DNA from: Octadecabacter ascidiaceicola
GTDB taxonomy: Bacteria > Pseudomonadota > Alphaproteobacteria > Rhodobacterales > Rhodobacteraceae
DNA: 64,000 bases
Assembly (NCBI RefSeq): GCF_900185015.1
Contig: NZ_FXYD01000002.1
Coordinates: forward strand, 372,001 to 436,000
Reading direction: 5' to 3'
The notes beneath the pieces were generated by a model that was not told the DNA's origin, did not search any database, and was given only the letters and a program-made list of their open reading frames with translations. Made by a program: the position numbers and the translations under genes. This document shows, one piece after another, positions 60,374 through 64,000 of the stretch. Every line of letters begins with the position of its first letter. Within the stretch, counting starts at the first letter, position 1.

Positions 60374-61087
60374 ATGTTTCCAAAACTGGGGTTAATCAAC
60401 GTGAATCCACCGATTGTTTCAAGTTCGTGTCCAATCACCCTGATTGGAGGCGTGAACCCTGCGTCAGGAACTCTTTCAGAGGCGTTAAGCATTGCACCTT
60501 TAGTTGTCGCTGCTGACGGTGGTGCGGATCATGCGTTCGCGGCAGGGCAGAAGCTAGAAGCCGTGATAGGCGACATGGATTCGATTTCCGAGACTGCAAA
60601 GGGTGCATTTAAAGACGTGTTGCATCCGATTGCAGAACAGAACAGCACAGATTTTGACAAGGCACTACGCCATATAGATGCGCCATTGGTTTTGGGCGTA
60701 GGTTTTAGCGGCGCGCGATTGGATCATGAGCTCGGCTCTATGACGGTGCTGGTGCGCCATCCCGAAAGGCGCTGCGTACTAATCGGAGAAGAGACGATTG
60801 TGCTGCTTTGCCCGCCGCAGATCACGCTGAAATTGCCGATGGAAAGCGCGGTGTCGTTGTTTCCAATGGCCGAGGTCGGATGCGAAAGCGAGGGGCTGCG
60901 CTGGCCGACGGGAGGCCTTCGATTTGCACCGGACAGGCAGATCGGCACCTTGAATAAGGTCGAGGGGGAGGTATCCTTGCGCCCTGACGCGCCAAAGATG
61001 TTGCTGATCCTGCCGCGCGGTGCGCTTGGCGTTACTGTGCAGGCGCTGCTTCAGGACGGCGAGAGATGGCCCGCTCGCGTAGGATAA
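60374..61087 (+). CDS. thiN: Thiamine diphosphokinase
   Basis: Transfers pyrophosphate from ATP to thiamine, giving thiamine pyrophosphate. The 237-residue protein has VVAADGGADHAFAAGQKLEA, AVIGDMDSISE with the metal-binding DxDS, STDFDKAL and a C-terminal binding domain with ARLDHELGSMTVL. These match the thiamine pyrophosphokinase fold. The start MFPKLG could alternatively be the GTG at 60401. It converges on the first of two DMT genes, overlapping by 56 bases. Confidence 0.88.
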   Translation: MFPKLGLINVNPPIVSSSCPITLIGGVNPASGTLSEALSIAPLVVAADGGADHAFAAGQKLEAVIGDMDSISETAKGAFKDVLHPIAEQNSTDFDKALRHIDAPLVLGVGFSGARLDHELGSMTVLVRHPERRCVLIGEETIVLLCPPQITLKLPMESAVSLFPMAEVGCESEGLRWPTGGLRFAPDRQIGTLNKVEGEVSLRPDAPKMLLILPRGALGVTVQALLQDGERWPARVG

Positions 61088-61937
61088 TATAAAGACCCGC
61101 GGCCATCGTGATACAGATACCGAGTGCGGCCAGGCCGTTGGGGAGATCTTTAAACAGCAGATAACCGATAACGGTGCCTATCGGGATTTCCAAATACTGC
61201 ATCGGTGCGAGGGTGGCAGAGGGTGCAAAGCGCAGGGACCACGTCATAAGTAAGTGGGCGAGGGTTCCAAGCCCGCCGAGGACTAAAAGCAACCACCAAA
61301 CGTTGCCCACAATCGGTTGGGTCGCAAGTAGTGTGGTGTTCGGAAAAATCAATAACGCCGCACCGACGACGGGAACTGCCATCACACCGGACAAGGCCTG
61401 CAGGCCAATTGGGTCCACATCTTTGGCGATCTTGCGGGTGACCAGCATGAACAGCGCGAAGACTACGGCGACCCCAAGGGGGAGCAGCGCGGGCAGGCCG
61501 ACCTCGACAAAGTTGGGTTGTACCACCAGCAGTGTGCCAATGAATCCAATAGAACAGGCAACCAAACGGTGCGGGCCGACAAATTCGTTCAGGAAGATTT
61601 TTCCCAAGAGCAACATGATGAAGGGCATCACAAAGGCAATCGCGATTGCGTCTGCCAACTCAAGGTATTGCAGGGACGAAAACATCAGCGTGATTCCCGC
61701 GATGTGTAACGCCGTGCGCAACGCGGTAAGCCGCAGCAAACGTGTGCCTGAGGGCAGCGGGTATTTCAGCAGCCAAACCAATGGCAACAGCAGCGCAGCT
61801 TGCACCAAAAACCGCACGAACACGAGGAACCCGACCGACATATCGTTTCCTAGCACTTTCGCCATGGCGTCGCCCAAGGGGGCCAGCACGCAAAAGCCGA
61901 GCATTAAAAGGATACCTAAGAAGGGACGGTCAATCAT
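61032..61937 (-). CDS. EamA/DMT family permease (first of tandem pair)
   Basis: A 301-residue ten-helix transporter with two EamA repeats: GILLMLGFCVLAPLGDAMAK (helix 1), FVRFLVQAALLLPLVWLLKY and the second repeat beginning VVFALFMLVTRKIAKDVDPIG. It is closely similar in pattern to the next gene at 61970-62905 (both have LGVLLMLGFC-like starts and a MQYLEIP/MQYFEIP segment), so a tandem duplication. Substrate unknown. The 3' end overlaps thiN by 56 bases. Confidence 0.87.
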   Translation of the reverse strand: MIDRPFLGILLMLGFCVLAPLGDAMAKVLGNDMSVGFLVFVRFLVQAALLLPLVWLLKYPLPSGTRLLRLTALRTALHIAGITLMFSSLQYLELADAIAIAFVMPFIMLLLGKIFLNEFVGPHRLVACSIGFIGTLLVVQPNFVEVGLPALLPLGVAVVFALFMLVTRKIAKDVDPIGLQALSGVMAVPVVGAALLIFPNTTLLATQPIVGNVWWLLLVLGGLGTLAHLLMTWSLRFAPSATLAPMQYLEIPIGTVIGYLLFKDLPNGLAALGICITMAAGLYIILRERAISRRPEAAPAQ

Positions 61938-61969
61938 GGGTGCACGCTATGCGGGGCGCGCAGCCGCGT

Positions 61970-62905
61970 CTAGATGGGAGCATGCGGGCGTGTCGCGACC
62001 CCACGCGATGTCACGCGCTCTCGGTGGATCATATAGACCCCAGCACCAATGATCAGGGCGATACCACCAAGCGCAATTGAGTTGGGGAAATCCTGAAACA
62101 CCATGTACCCCAGCACAGCGGCCACCGGAATTTCGAAATACTGCATCGGCGCGAGCGTGGAAGAGGGGGCGAACGTCAGCCCATAGGTCATCATCATGTG
62201 GCTGACCGTGGCAAAGAACCCGACACCAAGCAGCCATGTCCAATAGATTCCCGTCGGCCAAACAGGGTCCAGCATTTCAATTCCCGATCCGTTGGCAAGC
62301 CAGATGACGGGAACGCTCATAACGGTTGCGATTGCGCCTGTGTGGAATTGCATCATCACAGGGTGCAGACGCCCGCGCATTCCGCGCGTAACCAAGACAT
62401 AGCCCGCAAAGGATACAGCCGTGCCCAACGGAAACAGAGCAACGGCGCCAAAGGTTGCAAAGGACGGTTGGATCACCAGCACCACGCCGAAAAAGCCAAC
62501 AACCGCCGCCCCGATCCGGCGCGGCCCGACGTCTTCTCCAAAGGCGTATTTTCCAACAAGCATGACGATGAAGGGTTCGATAAACACAATCGCCAGAGCA
62601 TCCGCCAAGGGCATCACGCGGATCGCGGCGATAAAGAAGAACGTTGAGAACAGTAAAAGCAGGGCGCGAAGCGACAGCAAGCCAAGCAACCCATTCATGC
62701 GAAAAGACAATCCCATCATCAGACACACTGGTAACATCAAACCAAGCTGCACCAAGAACCGTGCGGCGGTGATCTGCCCCACAGGTATCTCGATAGACGC
62801 AAGTTTCGCGGCGACATCAAGCAGTGGGGCGGTTAGGCAAAATCCCAGCATCAGCAAAACGCCAAGCATGATCCGGTCGGGTGTGTCTGTGTTGTTTGTC
62901 ATCAT
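61970..62905 (-). CDS. EamA/DMT family permease (second of tandem pair)
   Basis: A 311-residue paralog of the downstream gene: MLGVLLMLGFCLTAPLLDVA, AARFLVQLGLMLPVCLMMGL, TLAPMQYFEIPVAAVLGYMV and RVMPLADALAIVFIEPFIVM. The shared segments lie at the same positions as in the neighbour (THSLRFAPSATLAPMQYLEIP-like versus TYGLTFAPSSTLAPMQYFEI). Ten helices. The two genes are 32 bases apart on the same strand, likely one transcript. Substrate unknown. Confidence 0.87.
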   Translation of the reverse strand: MMTNNTDTPDRIMLGVLLMLGFCLTAPLLDVAAKLASIEIPVGQITAARFLVQLGLMLPVCLMMGLSFRMNGLLGLLSLRALLLLFSTFFFIAAIRVMPLADALAIVFIEPFIVMLVGKYAFGEDVGPRRIGAAVVGFFGVVLVIQPSFATFGAVALFPLGTAVSFAGYVLVTRGMRGRLHPVMMQFHTGAIATVMSVPVIWLANGSGIEMLDPVWPTGIYWTWLLGVGFFATVSHMMMTYGLTFAPSSTLAPMQYFEIPVAAVLGYMVFQDFPNSIALGGIALIIGAGVYMIHRERVTSRGVATRPHAPI

Positions 62906-63014
62906 AAGGCCGACCTAGCTTTGCACACCACGGCTGTCACGCCCAAAACCGACACGCCGCGCGTAATTTGAACATTCCAAAACGCCGCATGCTGTTGTCC
63001 TTAACGCGGCTGCG

Positions 63015-63557
63015 ATGCAATCTAAGCAAATGGTTGATCTTGTTGTTGCGCATGACCCTAACTGGAAAGCTGATTTTGACGCAGAGAAACGCGCGATCAA
63101 GGCATGTTTGCGAGGCGTGGACATTATGCTTCACCACATCGGAAGCACGGCAATTGAAAGGATATTGGCTAAACCAATCATCGACCTGCTTGGCGTTGTT
63201 TCCGATCTCAGCCAAGTCGATGCCAATGCGAGGGCGATGGAGGGGCTAGGCTATGAGGTCATGGGCGCGTTTGGAATTGAAGGTCGGCGCTATTTCCGAA
63301 AGATAACGGCGGACGGGCGTCGCACGCATCAACTTCATATCTATGAGAAAAACTCACCTCATATTGAGCGTCACTTGGCGTTTCGCGAGTACTTGCGAGA
63401 ACATGCAAACGTTGCTTCGGCTTACTCGGACCTTAAAGAAACATTGGTGTCTGTCGAGGGGCAGACTTGGGGTGGGTACTTGGACGGGAAAGACGCATTT
63501 ATCATAGAGACCGAAAAAGACGCGCTAGAATGGTATCAGGGTAGCCAATCTATCTAA
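63015..63557 (+). CDS. GrpB family protein (UPF0157)
   Basis: A 180-residue nucleotidyltransferase-fold protein of the GrpB/UPF0157 family. LVVAHDPNWKADFDAEKRAI, DIMLHHIGSTAIERILAKPI (the conserved HxGSTA and KPxID motif) and IIDLLGVV identify it; HQLHIYEKNSPHIERHLAFR and EYLREH follow in the C-terminal half. Several family members are of unknown substrate, some are fused to dephospho-CoA kinase. Start ATG 63015 is preferred over upstream in-frame options. It converges on sdaA. Confidence 0.9.
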   Translation: MQSKQMVDLVVAHDPNWKADFDAEKRAIKACLRGVDIMLHHIGSTAIERILAKPIIDLLGVVSDLSQVDANARAMEGLGYEVMGAFGIEGRRYFRKITADGRRTHQLHIYEKNSPHIERHLAFREYLREHANVASAYSDLKETLVSVEGQTWGGYLDGKDAFIIETEKDALEWYQGSQSI

Positions 63558-63580
63558 TGGTACTTTTGTCGCCATCCATT

Positions 63581-64000
63581 TTAGCAGTTCGGTATATTCA
63601 CAGCCAATCCGCCGAGCGCGGTTTCTTTATACTTTTCAGACATATCCGCGCCAGTCTGGCGCATAGTTTCAATGGCAGCGTCCAGTGGAACCAAATGTGT
63701 TCCGTCCCCGCGAATAGCAAGGGACGCGGCTGAGACAGCCTTAATCGCACCCAGCCCGTTGCGTTCGATGCAGGGGACCTGAACCAGCCCGCGCACGGGG
63801 TCGCACGTCATGCCTAGGTGGTGTTCGAGTGCGATTTCCGCGGCGTTTTCGATTTGCTCAGGCGTGCCGCCAAGGACAGCACATAGACCCGCTGCTGCCA
63901 TTGCCGCGGCTGATCCGACCTCGGCCTGACATCCGGCTTCAGCACCACTTATTGAAGCGTTGAATTTCACTAAACCACCAATCGCCGCGGCAGTAAGAAG
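63581..64000 (-). CDS. sdaA: L-serine ammonia-lyase, C-terminal part (window edge)
   Basis: The C-terminal ~139 residues of an iron-sulfur L-serine dehydratase, which deaminates serine to pyruvate. Visible are [20 protein letters not shown] with a cluster-ligand Cys, [19 protein letters not shown] (further Cys ligands) and [19 protein letters not shown]. Reading continues open to the last base of the window, so the N-terminal region, including the beta domain, lies beyond 64000. It converges on the GrpB gene, 23 bases away. Confidence 0.95.
   Translation of the reverse strand, partial: LLTAAAIGGLVKFNASISGAEAGCQAEVGSAAAMAAAGLCAVLGGTPEQIENAAEIALEHHLGMTCDPVRGLVQVPCIERNGLGAIKAVSAASLAIRGDGTHLVPLDAAIETMRQTGADMSEKYKETALGGLAVNIPNC

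Overview
The window reads as a chromosomal segment of an alphaproteobacterium of the Rhodobacterales (Roseobacter-type). The case rests on gene content: a phaZ / phaC / phasin / phaR polyhydroxybutyrate block, an LdtR-type MarR regulator, a stand-alone SdhE, tandem Lrp regulators, thyX instead of thyA, and several small families typical of this order (DUF1194, DUF2842, DUF6524, DUF1272). Coding density is high. Many junctions are ATGA, TGATG or GTGA overlaps. No rRNA, tRNA, prophage or CRISPR array was seen. The two ends cut genes: ppdK on the left and an L-serine dehydratase on the right.

Layout. 1-5.8 kb: ppdK 3' end, a secreted cell-wall hydrolase, then folB-folP-glmM. 5.8-9 kb: a DMT exporter, a capsule-type glycan protein and ilvC with its terminator. 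9-17.8 kb: tandem Lrp regulators, aminotransferases, a MATE pump, an XRE regulator plus sdhE, ldtR, a von Willebrand protein and glyoxalase I. 17.8-22.7 kb: a Slam-like outer-membrane translocon with an adjacent lipoprotein (type 11 secretion pair), thyX, an AT-richer membrane protein of unknown role and a structured spacer. 22.7-26.5 kb: two tandem ArsC/Spx-like reductases and a copper-type bufferin operon (bufferin, MNIO enzyme, partner protein, DoxX). 26.5-34.8 kb: thrS, a TetR/DUF1772 pair, Tag-like glycosylase, MAPEG, a regulator fused to SRPBCC, and three alpha/beta hydrolases. 34.8-39.4 kb: the PHB block, with PhaR-type boxes in front of phaC, phaP and phaR. 39.4-50 kb: a long leftward operon combining a polar-amino-acid ABC importer, two glutamine-synthetase-like ligases, a class I amidotransferase, an amine oxidase and an unknown anchored protein; this looks like gamma-glutamylation of an imported amine. 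50-57.4 kb: PhnD-like protein, two TerB proteins, rlmJ, pyrG, secG, purA. 57.5-57.9 kb: a small inverted-repeat insertion. 58-64 kb: a large acidic protein, thiamine pyrophosphokinase, two DMT transporters, GrpB and sdaA.

Most striking outside ordinary genes: (1) a roughly 422-bp element at 57506-57927 with 25-bp inverted ends (24/25 matching) flanked by a perfect 8-bp duplication, sitting inside a dispersed gene-end repeat; (2) a composite hairpin module present three times at gene 3' ends, with compensatory stem changes between copies; (3) the Slam plus lipoprotein pair; (4) a bufferin with unusually acidic core and a C-terminal extension; (5) the amine gamma-glutamylation operon, where one permease appears to lack an ATG and probably starts at ATT. 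All functions are read from sequence and family knowledge; nothing here was searched or measured.
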